A stretch of 64,000 nucleotides of DNA, taken from contig DDTN01000017.1 of assembly GCA_002344355.1 (NCBI GenBank), positions 111,070 through 175,069 on the forward strand. The letters are read 5' to 3'. This document shows, piece after piece, positions 8,232 to 15,577 of the stretch. The notes beneath the pieces were generated by a model. That model did no database searches. It saw only the letters and a list, made by a program, of their open reading frames with translations, and was not told the DNA's origin. Source of the DNA: Proteobacteria bacterium UBA2363 (GTDB lineage Bacteria; Pseudomonadota; Gammaproteobacteria; Xanthomonadales; UBA2363). How positions within the stretch are numbered: position 1 is the first letter of the stretch; each line of letters opens with the position of its first letter. Made by a program: the position numbers and the translations under genes.

Positions 8232-8837
8232 TTGGCGCTCTCGACGACCCTGGTCATCATCTTCGCGACCGTCGCCGTCTCGATGCTGGCGTGGCGCGAC
8301 CGCGGCCTGCTCGACCGCCTGGTCCTTTGGCCTCCGGCAGTGCAGCGGCAGCGCCAGTACTGGCGACTGCTGAGCTACGGCCTGGTCCATGCCGACGGCC
8401 CCCACCTGCTGTTCAACATGGTCACGCTGTACTTCTTCGGGCGCCTGATCGAGGGCGTGCTCGGGCAGCTGGCTGGGCCGTTCGCGTACGTCGCCTTCTA
8501 TGCCGGCGGCCTGCTGGTTGCGATCCTTCCGAGCTACCTGCGCAACCGGCACGATCCCTCGTACCGGAGTCTTGGCGCATCGGGAGCGGTTTCGGCGGTG
8601 CTGTTCGCCTTCATCCTCCTGCAGCCCTGGGCCCTGCTGTTCGTGTTCTTCATCCCGGTTCCGGCGATCGTCTTCGCGGCGATCTACCTGGCCTACAGCA
8701 TCTGGTCCTCGCACCGGGGCGGCGACAACGTGAACCACAGTGCGCACCTGTGGGGCGCGGCCTACGGCATCGGCTTCATGCTGGCGCTGGAGCCGCGCCT
8801 GCTCGCCCTGTTCTGGCAGCGGCTGCTGGCGCCCTGA
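8232..8837 (+). CDS. Rhomboid family intramembrane serine protease
   Basis: A polytopic inner-membrane protease of 201 residues with about six hydrophobic segments. The catalytic dyad is visible: Ser117 in GASG and His172 in the NHSAHLWGA helix, with the conserved HxxFN-type motif (HLLFN, 58-62) in the second segment. The TTG start follows GAGG by 7 nt and puts the first membrane segment at the N-terminus; an ATG at residue 18 would cut into it. The substrate is unknown. It lies between tRNA-Ser and a membrane-anchored kinase whose single membrane helix could be a substrate, but nothing in the sequence proves this. Confidence 0.9.
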   Translation: MALSTTLVIIFATVAVSMLAWRDRGLLDRLVLWPPAVQRQRQYWRLLSYGLVHADGPHLLFNMVTLYFFGRLIEGVLGQLAGPFAYVAFYAGGLLVAILPSYLRNRHDPSYRSLGASGAVSAVLFAFILLQPWALLFVFFIPVPAIVFAAIYLAYSIWSSHRGGDNVNHSAHLWGAAYGIGFMLALEPRLLALFWQRLLAP

Positions 8838-8917
8838 CGGGGGAGCGCGCAGGCGGGAGGGTCGCGGCCGTGTCCGGCGCGCCGCCGCCCGGTCGAGGGC
8901 GGGGTCGGGCGAACCCG

Positions 8918-8925
8918 GCTAGCAT
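8918..8925 (+). promoter_or_regulatory. Minus-10 element GCTAGCAT before the kinase gene
   Basis: This GCTAnnnT element lies 35 nt before the preferred GTG start of the kinase and overlaps an in-frame ATG at 8924. If it is a promoter, translation cannot begin at that ATG. Confidence 0.4.
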
Positions 8926-8959
8926 GGGCTCCCTCGACCGTATCCGCCAGGGGGCTGGA

Positions 8960-10594
8960 GTGCGCCCGGACCATCCCGACATCGCCGGTTACCGGATACT
9001 GCGCCGTCTCGGCCACGGCGGCATGTCGGAGATCTGGCTGGCCGAGCAGGTGGCGCTGGCCCGGCCGGTCGCGGTCAAGGTGGTCAACCCCGGCGACGAG
9101 GGCGAGGAGCGGCTGGCCAGGTTCCGGCAGGAGGCCGCCATCGTCGCCCGCTTCGACCACCCCAACGTGGTCGGCATCATCGAGTTCGGCCAGACCGGGG
9201 ACGGCCGGCTGTTCTTCTCCATGCCCTACGTCCCCGGCGGCACCCTGGCCCAGGCCGCGGTGTGCGGAGACGGCGAGCGGACCCGGCAGGTCCTGGTCCA
9301 GCTTCTCGATGCCCTCGAGTACATCCATGCCCATGGCGTGGTGCATCGCGACGTCAAGCCCGAGAACGTCCTGTTCGACAGCGTCGGCCGGGCCAGGCTG
9401 GCCGACTTCGGCGTGTCCCGCAGCATCTCCGCGGCCAGCCGCCACACGCGCGCCGGCGAGACCTTCGGTTCGATCCACTACATGAGCCCGGAGCAGGCAC
9501 GTGGCGAACTGCCCGATGGCCGCAGCGACCTGTACAGCCTGGGCGCGATCGCCTTCGAGCTGCTGACCGGCGCGCCGCCGTTCCAGGGGCCCGACGACAT
9601 CAGCGTCGTGGTCGGACACCTGCAGGCGCCGCTACCCGCCCTGCCCGAGCATCTGGCGCAGTGGCAGGGCTGGCTGGTTCGCGCCCTGGCGAAACGGCCT
9701 GGCGACCGTTTCCCGGACGCTGGCGCGATGCGCGACGCGCTGCTGCGCGTGCCGGCCAGGCCGGGAGCGACCTGGCTGTCGCCCACGGTGCGCGACGCCG
9801 TGCTTCGGGTCGGCCTGCCGTCGCTGGCGGTGCTGCTGCTGGGAACCCTGGCAGGCTGGCTCTGGCTGGATCGCGCCCGCGACCACGAGGCCCCCGGGGC
9901 GGCTACCGCGCCGGAATCCCAGGCGCCCCGGACGGCGGCATCGCCGCCGGAGCCGGCCGCGGCACCGGCAGCCGATGCCGCCCCTGTCGACGCCGGAAAT
10001 GCCGGTGAGTCGCCCCCCGCGGCCGACCGGTCCGGCGCCTCCGGTACGGAAGCCCGTGCGGCGGCGGTGCCGGCGACCGGTACGGACGCCACCGGGGTCG
10101 CGCAGACCGCAGGCCCGGAGCGAGTCGCCGAAGCCGCGCCCCTGCAGGCGCCGGCCTCCGCGCCGGCGCCCCCGGCGGCGCGGCCGGCACCGGTCCCGGG
10201 CGAACGGCCACGGGCGGCATCGCCACAACGCGCACCTGGCGTGGCATCCGGAACCGCCGCGCGCCCCGTGCGGGACGATGCGGGCAGGGCGGTGGCTGCG
10301 CCCGCCACGCCGGCACTGCCGGTGATCGGCAGTTTCGAACAGGTGCCGCCGATTCCCCTGCTGCTGCTGAGCGGCAGCCGCGAGCAGCAGCTCGATCGCC
10401 TGGACGCCTGGCTGGAGCACGGCCGCCGGGTGCTCGATGCCGACCGCAGTGCGGTGGCGCGCGCGCGCCGTGCCAGCGGCGACCGCCAGGAGCGGGCGCG
10501 GCTGCAGGCGGGGCTGGACCAGCGCCGGGCCAACTACGAGGACTGGCGGCGCCAGGTGCTCTCGTTGCGTCGGCAGGTCGAGCGCCAGGGTTGA
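8960..10594 (+). CDS. Membrane-anchored eukaryotic-type Ser/Thr protein kinase
   Basis: The Hanks-type kinase domain covers residues 11-270. It has the glycine loop LGHGGMSEIW, Lys40 in VAVKV, HRDVKPEN with catalytic Asp131, DFG at 149-151 and the SPEQ activation-segment end. One transmembrane helix follows (near 285-305). After it come about 140 Ala/Pro-rich residues and a charged coiled-coil-like end (REQQLDRLDAWLEHG onward). The GTG start is chosen because AGGGGG precedes it and a minus-10-like element overlaps the alternative ATG at 8924. The tail would be periplasmic and could sense envelope state. It lies near a PP2C phosphatase and a convergent FHA gene. Confidence 0.93.
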   Translation: MRPDHPDIAGYRILRRLGHGGMSEIWLAEQVALARPVAVKVVNPGDEGEERLARFRQEAAIVARFDHPNVVGIIEFGQTGDGRLFFSMPYVPGGTLAQAAVCGDGERTRQVLVQLLDALEYIHAHGVVHRDVKPENVLFDSVGRARLADFGVSRSISAASRHTRAGETFGSIHYMSPEQARGELPDGRSDLYSLGAIAFELLTGAPPFQGPDDISVVVGHLQAPLPALPEHLAQWQGWLVRALAKRPGDRFPDAGAMRDALLRVPARPGATWLSPTVRDAVLRVGLPSLAVLLLGTLAGWLWLDRARDHEAPGAATAPESQAPRTAASPPEPAAAPAADAAPVDAGNAGESPPAADRSGASGTEARAAAVPATGTDATGVAQTAGPERVAEAAPLQAPASAPAPPAARPAPVPGERPRAASPQRAPGVASGTAARPVRDDAGRAVAAPATPALPVIGSFEQVPPIPLLLLSGSREQQLDRLDAWLEHGRRVLDADRSAVARARRASGDRQERARLQAGLDQRRANYEDWRRQVLSLRRQVERQG

Positions 10595-10627
10595 GCCCGC
10601 CGCCCGCGCGCACCGCCGGTCGGGCGC

Positions 10628-11407
10628 TCAGCGCAGCAGCAGCAGGGCGGTCAGGACGCCGGCGGCGAACAGCGCGATGCCGCCCAGCAACCAGGGCAGC
10701 AGGCGCCAGGCGGGCGCGTTGCCCGCCTTGGCTGCTGGCGGCGTCGGCTGTTCCATCTGGTCGATCGCCTGGACCAGGAAGCGGATGCTGTCGAGGACGA
10801 TCTGGTCGCCATGGCGCAGTGCGGTGTCGCGGACCCGCGAGCCGTTGACGAAACTGCCGTTGGCCGAGCCCATGTCGCGCAGGAACAGGCCGTCCGGCAG
10901 GGCCTCCAGGACCGCATGCCGCCTCGACAGCCCCGGCTCGTCCAGCACCAGGTCGCAGTCGGCGCCGCGGCCGATGACCAGGCGACCGTAGATCGGAATC
11001 AGGCGCCCGAACTGGGAGCCGGTGACGCCCCGCAGGACATAGCGTGGCGCCACCCGGCGCACGCGGGTGGCGCGCTCGTCGGGCTCCTCCGCGCCGCGCG
11101 GCGCCTGCTTCTCGCCCTGGACGCCGACCTCCAGGCGGTGCTCGCCGATCGCGATGAGGTCGCCGTCGTGCAGGAAGGCGAGCGACTCGACCAGGCGGTC
11201 GTTCAGCTGCACCGGCACGCCATCGCCCTGAAGGCGCAGCATCGCGCCATCGTCGTCCAGCGTGATCCGGGCGTGCACCGGGGCGATGCCGCCACCCGGC
11301 AGGCAGACGTCGCAGTCGCTGGCACTGCCGATACGGAGCTCGCCGGCGCTGCGGATGGCGGCGTGTTCGCCCTGGGCGCCGGCCAGCGCCAGGGTCACCG
11401 ACCGCAT
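10628..11407 (-). CDS. Tandem FHA-domain membrane protein
   Basis: Two forkhead-associated domains, which bind phosphothreonine, are followed by one C-terminal membrane helix (about 235-258). The first domain (residues 1-95) is weak. The second (about 135-210) has the full signature: GRGADCDLVL, SRRHA, then NGSFVNG. The start is fixed by AAGGAG 7 nt upstream of ATG. The gene converges on the kinase gene, leaving only 33 nt between the stops. A tail-anchored FHA protein beside a membrane kinase and a PP2C phosphatase suggests it is a docking partner or substrate of that kinase. Confidence 0.93.
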   Translation of the reverse strand: MRSVTLALAGAQGEHAAIRSAGELRIGSASDCDVCLPGGGIAPVHARITLDDDGAMLRLQGDGVPVQLNDRLVESLAFLHDGDLIAIGEHRLEVGVQGEKQAPRGAEEPDERATRVRRVAPRYVLRGVTGSQFGRLIPIYGRLVIGRGADCDLVLDEPGLSRRHAVLEALPDGLFLRDMGSANGSFVNGSRVRDTALRHGDQIVLDSIRFLVQAIDQMEQPTPPAAKAGNAPAWRLLPWLLGGIALFAAGVLTALLLLR

Positions 11408-11716
11408 GCGCGAGCTCCTTGACCGGCGGCTGCCCGGGCGGGCCGGAATCCGGGTTTCGTGCGGGGGCTCCTCGCCGGCGATACCGGTGGCTTGAACTGC
11501 ATGCCTTGCGTCTCCCTTGGACGGTCCGGATGTTAACCCGGAAAAAACCACGCGCAGACCCCGGCCCCCGCGTCCTCGACGCAGGTGGACTCCGGTGGGC
11601 GGGGGGCGCGAGGGGCTCATGATCGATGGTCGTCGCCAGGTCGGCGGGGGTCGAGGATAGCGTGCCGCGGCGCCGAGGTGCCGACCGCCGGGCGACCGGA
11701 CGATGCGGCGCCCGCT

Positions 11717-11724
11717 GCTACCAT
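11717..11724 (+). promoter_or_regulatory. Minus-10 element GCTACCAT before the DUF151 gene
   Basis: A GCTAnnnT-type element 29 nt before the ATG. No clear minus-35 is seen. Confidence 0.45.
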
Positions 11725-11752
11725 CGAGGCGGGGCGTCACCTGGAGATCGTC

Positions 11753-12328
11753 ATGCGCCGGTCCGGTTTCTCGATTCCTTTCCCGGTCGCGTTGCTGGCC
11801 GCGCTGCTGGCGGCGGTCGGGGCTCCGGCCGCGGCGCGCTCTCCGACGGTCGCCGCCGGCGAGCTGGTCCCGGCCCGGTTCGATGCGCTGGCGTTGCTGC
11901 CCGGTGGCGAGGGCGCGGCGGTGGCGCTGGCGGTCGAGGACAGCGGCGATCGCGAGGGCGAGCGGCGGGTCGCCATCTTCATCGGGCCGGTCGAGGCGGC
12001 CGCCATCGCGCGGGCGCGCGATGGCCAGCGACCGATGCGCCCGCTGACCCATGAACTGCTCGTGGACGTCGTTCTCGCCACCGGGCTCAGCCCGAGGCGC
12101 CTGGTCATCGACGAGCTGCGCGGCAGCGTCTACCTGGCGACCATCGAGTTCGCCGGCGCGGATGGCCAGAGCCTGTGGATCGACGCCAGGCCGAGCGACG
12201 GCCTGGTGCTGGCGCTTCGTCTGGCGCTGCCGATCCACCTGGGTCCGTCGGTGCTGGCCTCGGCACCCGACTGGGACACGGTCGAGCCGCCCGTGGCGCC
12301 TCTTCCGCAGTCGCCGGTCACGCTTTGA
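11753..12328 (+). CDS. Exported DUF151 (bifunctional nuclease-like) protein
   Basis: The 191-residue product starts with a signal peptide (two Arg, a hydrophobic core and an AAA-type cleavage site near residue 28). The body matches the DUF151/bifunctional nuclease family: an IFIGPVEAAAI segment, the RPLTHEL motif, and WIDARPSDGLVLALR near the end. Plant members are described as nucleases acting on DNA and RNA. Bacterial members are mostly uncharacterised, and an exported form acting in the periplasm is unusual. An ATG with a GCTACCAT element 29 nt upstream defines the start. The downstream gene is lpxA, 112 nt away. Confidence 0.85.
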   Translation: MRRSGFSIPFPVALLAALLAAVGAPAAARSPTVAAGELVPARFDALALLPGGEGAAVALAVEDSGDREGERRVAIFIGPVEAAAIARARDGQRPMRPLTHELLVDVVLATGLSPRRLVIDELRGSVYLATIEFAGADGQSLWIDARPSDGLVLALRLALPIHLGPSVLASAPDWDTVEPPVAPLPQSPVTL

Positions 12329-12440
12329 CCGGGTCGTGGCCGCTGCCGGCGGGCCGGGCGGCGAGGCCGCTGTCCGGCCGAGCCGGTGGCCGGAGCGCAC
12401 GGGCTTGCCCTCCATCCACGGCCACTGCACCATCGCCGCC

Positions 12441-13238
12441 ATGAACCCAGCCCACGGTCCGGACCTGCACCCCCTCGCCCTGGTCGATCCGGAGGCGCAG
12501 CTTGCCGGGGACGTCCGGGTCGGTCCCTGGTCGGTGATCGGTCCTGGCGTCGAGCTCGGGGCCGGGACCGTGGTCGGCCCGCATGTCGTGATCCAGGGGC
12601 CATGCCGGATCGGCCGCGGCAATGCGATCTTCCAGTTCGCCTCGATCGGGGCCGATTGTCAGGACCGCAAGTACCGCGGCGAGCCCACCCGACTCGAGAT
12701 CGGGGACGGCAACGTCATCCGCGAGCACGTCACCATCCATCGCGGCACCGCGCAGGACCAGGGCGTCACCCGCATCGGCCACCGCAACCTGCTGATGGTC
12801 GGTGTCCACGTCGCCCACGACTGCGTGCTGGGCGACGACAACGTGCTGGCCAACGGCGCCGGCCTGGCCGGGCACGTCCATCTGGGCGACGGCGTCATCC
12901 TCGGCGGCATGACCGGCGTGCACCAGTTCTGCCGGATCGGTTCCCACGCCATGGCCGCCGGCATGACCCTGGTGCTCAAGGATGTCGCCGCCTTCACCAT
13001 GGTCGCCGGCAATCCCGCCCGCGCCCGCGGCCTCAATATCGAAGGCATGCGCCGGCGCAGCTGGGACAGCGAGCGCATCGCCTCGATGCGGCGTGCCTAC
13101 CGACTGGTCTTTCGCGAGGGCCTGACCCTGGAGCAGGCGCTGGATCGCCTGGAACAGGGGCATGCCGGAGCGCCGGGCCCCGACCTGGCGCTGTTCATGG
13201 ACTCGCTGCGCGGGTCGGGGCGGGGGATCACGCGCTGA
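12441..13238 (+). CDS. lpxA: Acyl-ACP--UDP-N-acetylglucosamine O-acyltransferase
   Basis: First enzyme of lipid A synthesis, adding a 3-hydroxyacyl chain to UDP-GlcNAc. The left-handed beta-helix hexapeptide repeats run through the first 190 residues. Diagnostic LpxA blocks are present: FQFASIGADCQD, TIHRGT, and VHVAHDC with His123 and catalytic His126, then GMTGVHQFC and the NIEGMRRR helix start. The 265 residues fit the family. The usual neighbours lpxD, fabZ and lpxB are absent: a DUF151 gene precedes it and a convergent yceH follows. It could be the only copy or a paralogue; only the genome can tell. Confidence 0.93.
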   Translation: MNPAHGPDLHPLALVDPEAQLAGDVRVGPWSVIGPGVELGAGTVVGPHVVIQGPCRIGRGNAIFQFASIGADCQDRKYRGEPTRLEIGDGNVIREHVTIHRGTAQDQGVTRIGHRNLLMVGVHVAHDCVLGDDNVLANGAGLAGHVHLGDGVILGGMTGVHQFCRIGSHAMAAGMTLVLKDVAAFTMVAGNPARARGLNIEGMRRRSWDSERIASMRRAYRLVFREGLTLEQALDRLEQGHAGAPGPDLALFMDSLRGSGRGITR

Positions 13239-13564
13239 GCCGCGGGCATTGCGACGCTGGCCCGTGCTGGCGGCCGGTGTCCCGTTCCGGCCCGTCGCGG
13301 CACGGCGTTCCCTTGCCTGCGGCCGCAGGGACCGGACCGGGCCGACGTCAGGTCGGGCCGGCCCGATCTGTGCGCAGACCGCCACGCCGATGCAGGCCCT
13401 GGCCGGGGCGTGTGCCCGCGCCGCGCCGCAGCGGGAGATCGAACCGCCTGCACCCCGAGGCGACCACCCGGCTGAGCCGGCCTGCGTCGAAGCCGCAGCG
13501 GCCAGCGGACCGGATCGGCGCGGGCCCCGCCGCCGGCCGCGCGCCCGGGAACCTTCCGGAGCGG
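13239..13564. other. Gap between convergent lpxA and yceH
   Basis: The 326-bp gap separates two 3' ends. I see no RNA gene, no T-tract terminator and no credible coding frame; its open frames are composition artefacts. Confidence 0.5.
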
Positions 13565-14218
13565 TCAGTCCTGCGCTTGTGCCGGCGACCGCGGATCGGT
13601 CCTGCGCTGCAGTTCCGCGACCTGGGCTTCCAGCGCCTCGATGCGGGCAAGCAGGTCGTCGGCCTCGGCCGACGGCTGTTGGGCCGGTTGCGCGCGTGCG
13701 GCCTCTTCCGCGGCGGCCGCACCGGACAGCAGGTGGACGTGGCGCTCTTCCCGCTGGCCGGGCTGGCGCGGCAGGCGCAGGGTCAGCGGCTGCGGCCGAC
13801 CGGCCAGGCGCTCGAGCAGCCCGCGGATCTGCTCCACGCTCGCAGCCGGCAGCAACCGACCCGCCCGCGTCGCCAGTTCACCGGCGGTCTGGGCGCCACG
13901 CAGGACGAGCAGCGCGAGCAGACAACGCTGTTCCGGGCTGATCGCGTACACCTCGTCCATGCGATGGTCGTAGCGCTGGCTGCGGGCGCCATGGATCGAC
14001 CGGACCAGCCAGCGTTGTTCGAGGCTGCGCAAGGCGCGCGCGACGGTGTCGGCGTCGAGCGCCATCACCGGCTCGCGCGCCGTCTTCTGGTTGCAGGCGG
14101 CCTGCACGGCGTTGGCGGTCAGCGGGTACTGGTCGGGTGTGGTCGCTTCCTTCTCGACCAGGCAGGCCAGCACGCGGGCCTCGACCGCATCCAGCTCGGG
14201 TATCCGGACATCGCTCAT
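13565..14218 (-). CDS. yceH: YceH family (DUF480) winged-helix protein
   Basis: The N-terminal 170 residues match the YceH family: LDAVEARVLACLVEKEATTP, then YPLTANAV and a CNQKTAREPVM block, followed by a second winged-helix repeat with LLVLRGAQTAGEL. The end carries an extra coiled-coil (DDLLARIEALEAQVAEL). Two ATGs lie 6 nt apart; the downstream one (14218) has GAGGA at good spacing, while the upstream one directly abuts it. The function in the cell is unknown. It is divergent from the SlyD-type gene, with minus-10 elements of both between them. Confidence 0.9.
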   Translation of the reverse strand: MSDVRIPELDAVEARVLACLVEKEATTPDQYPLTANAVQAACNQKTAREPVMALDADTVARALRSLEQRWLVRSIHGARSQRYDHRMDEVYAISPEQRCLLALLVLRGAQTAGELATRAGRLLPAASVEQIRGLLERLAGRPQPLTLRLPRQPGQREERHVHLLSGAAAAEEAARAQPAQQPSAEADDLLARIEALEAQVAELQRRTDPRSPAQAQD

Positions 14219-14260
14219 CGACATTCCTCGCGCCGTTCCGACCGGCCGGCAATCGCTTGC

Positions 14261-14285
14261 AGTGTAAGAGCGGCTCGCCTAGTGT
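14261..14285. promoter_or_regulatory. Divergent minus-10 elements for yceH and the SlyD-type gene
   Basis: TACACT on the minus strand (14261-14266) is 43 nt before yceH. TAGTGT on the plus strand (14280-14285) is 67 nt before the isomerase ATG. The two promoters would lie back to back. Confidence 0.4.
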
Positions 14286-14352
14286 GGCCACCCGCGTGCC
14301 GCCGGGCGCCGCGATCGGCGGGCCGGCAGCGTGTCCATCGCCAGGAGACCCG

Positions 14353-14814
14353 ATGAAGATCGCCGCCCGCTGTGTCGTCACCTTCCATTACACCCTCACC
14401 GACGATGCCGGTACCGTGCTGGACAGCTCCCGGGAGGCCAGCCCGCTGGCCTACCTGCACGGCGCCGGGAACATCGTGCCGGGCCTCGAACAGGCCCTGA
14501 CCGGCAGGGGCGCGGGCGACCGGTTCCAGGTCGACGTGCCGCCCGAACACGGCTATGGCCTTCGCGATCCCGCCCTGGTGCAGACCGTGCCCCGGGCGGT
14601 CTTCCACGGCGTCGAACAGCTCGCCCCGGGCATGCATTTCCAGGCCCAGGGCCCGCAGGGACGCATTAACGTGGTGGTCACCGCGGTCGAGGGCGACCGC
14701 ATCACCGTCGACGGCAACCATCCGCTGGCCGACCGCACCTTGCACTTCGACATCGAGGTGACCGGCGTCCGGGCGGCGCGCAGCGACGAGATCCAGGCCG
14801 GCCGGGCGGTCTGA
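14353..14814 (+). CDS. slyD: FKBP-type peptidyl-prolyl isomerase, SlyD-like
   Basis: A 153-residue cytosolic FKBP with the inserted IF chaperone domain. The FKBP core shows VTFHYTLTDDAG, then LHGAGNIVPGLEQALTG, and the domain closes with DRTLHFDIEVTGVR. The insert lies around EHGYGLRDPALVQTVPR. The His/Cys-rich nickel-binding tail of E. coli SlyD is missing, so a role in hydrogenase maturation is unlikely. AGGAGA precedes the ATG. Most likely it is a folding helper; FkpB-type isomerases are the alternative but lack this insert arrangement. Confidence 0.92.
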   Translation: MKIAARCVVTFHYTLTDDAGTVLDSSREASPLAYLHGAGNIVPGLEQALTGRGAGDRFQVDVPPEHGYGLRDPALVQTVPRAVFHGVEQLAPGMHFQAQGPQGRINVVVTAVEGDRITVDGNHPLADRTLHFDIEVTGVRAARSDEIQAGRAV

Positions 14815-14837
14815 GTCCGGCGGCCGCGATCCACTCT

Positions 14838-14845
14838 GCTATCGT
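14838..14845 (+). promoter_or_regulatory. Minus-10 element GCTATCGT before the ECF gene
   Basis: A GCTAnnnT-type element 39 nt before the ATG of the sigma factor. Confidence 0.45.
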
Positions 14846-14883
14846 TCCGGCGTTCCTGCGGGGCCGATGCCCGGGAGTGCGAG

Positions 14884-15459
14884 ATGGCTGGCGAGGATCC
14901 TGGTGATCGCGCGCAGGTGACGAGGCTGCTGTCGGCATGGCGGGCCGGCGACGAGGCCGCGAGGGATCGTGTCGTCGAGGCGGTCTACGCCCAGGTCCGG
15001 CACCTGGCGGCGCGCCACCTGCGCGGCCAGGTCGGAGCCGGCGCGGTCAGCCTGCAGCCCACCGAACTGGCCAACGAGCTGTTCATCCGGCTGCTCGACA
15101 GCGACTGCACCTGGACCGACCGTCGGCACTTCTACAACGCCGCCGCCCTGGCCATGCGTCGCATCCTGGTCGACGCGGCACGGGCACGGAGCAGCGCCAA
15201 GCGGGGCGGCGGGCAGCTGCACCTCACGCTCTCCGCGGCGGAGCAGCAACCGCTGCCGGAAGCCGCCGTCGACCAGCTCGACGGCGCCCTGGACGCCCTG
15301 CGCCATCTGGACCCCCGCAAGGCCGACGTCGTCGAGATGAGCTACCTGCTCGGCCTCGGCCGGGAGGCCATCGCCTCGGCGCTGGCGGTCTCGGTGGCGA
15401 CGGTCGACCGGGACCTGCGTTTCGCGCGGGCCTGGCTGCAGCAGCGGCTGGTGGCATGA
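14884..15459 (+). CDS. ECF-like RNA polymerase sigma factor paired with a kinase
   Basis: A 191-residue sigma factor of the ECF type usually found beside Ser/Thr kinases (TIGR02999-like). Region 2 contains SLQPTELANELFIRLLD followed by RRHFYNAAALAMRRILVD. Region 4 has the HTH in the LGREAIASALAVSVATVDRD block. The acidic DAED-type patch that contacts the polymerase in normal ECFs is absent, and Thr60 sits in its place. In the ECF43 group of Vibrio, kinase phosphorylation of a threonine in this region switches the factor on. No anti-sigma gene follows; a TPR kinase gene starts 118 nt downstream. Confidence 0.88.
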   Translation: MAGEDPGDRAQVTRLLSAWRAGDEAARDRVVEAVYAQVRHLAARHLRGQVGAGAVSLQPTELANELFIRLLDSDCTWTDRRHFYNAAALAMRRILVDAARARSSAKRGGGQLHLTLSAAEQQPLPEAAVDQLDGALDALRHLDPRKADVVEMSYLLGLGREAIASALAVSVATVDRDLRFARAWLQQRLVA

Positions 15460-15577
15460 GTGGACGCGGCCCTGCCTGAGTCCGGCAGCGATCGCGGCGT
15501 CGTGCCGGGCTGCCTGCCTGGGCGTCCCGGGACTGCCGCGCCGGCGCCGCGCCCGGCGCCCGAGGGGGGGCGCAACG

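Noticed and set aside
8924..8959. ATG at 8924 as kinase start
   Set aside because: It lies within a minus-10-like GCTAGCAT and lacks a ribosome site; GTG 8960 has AGGGGG before it.
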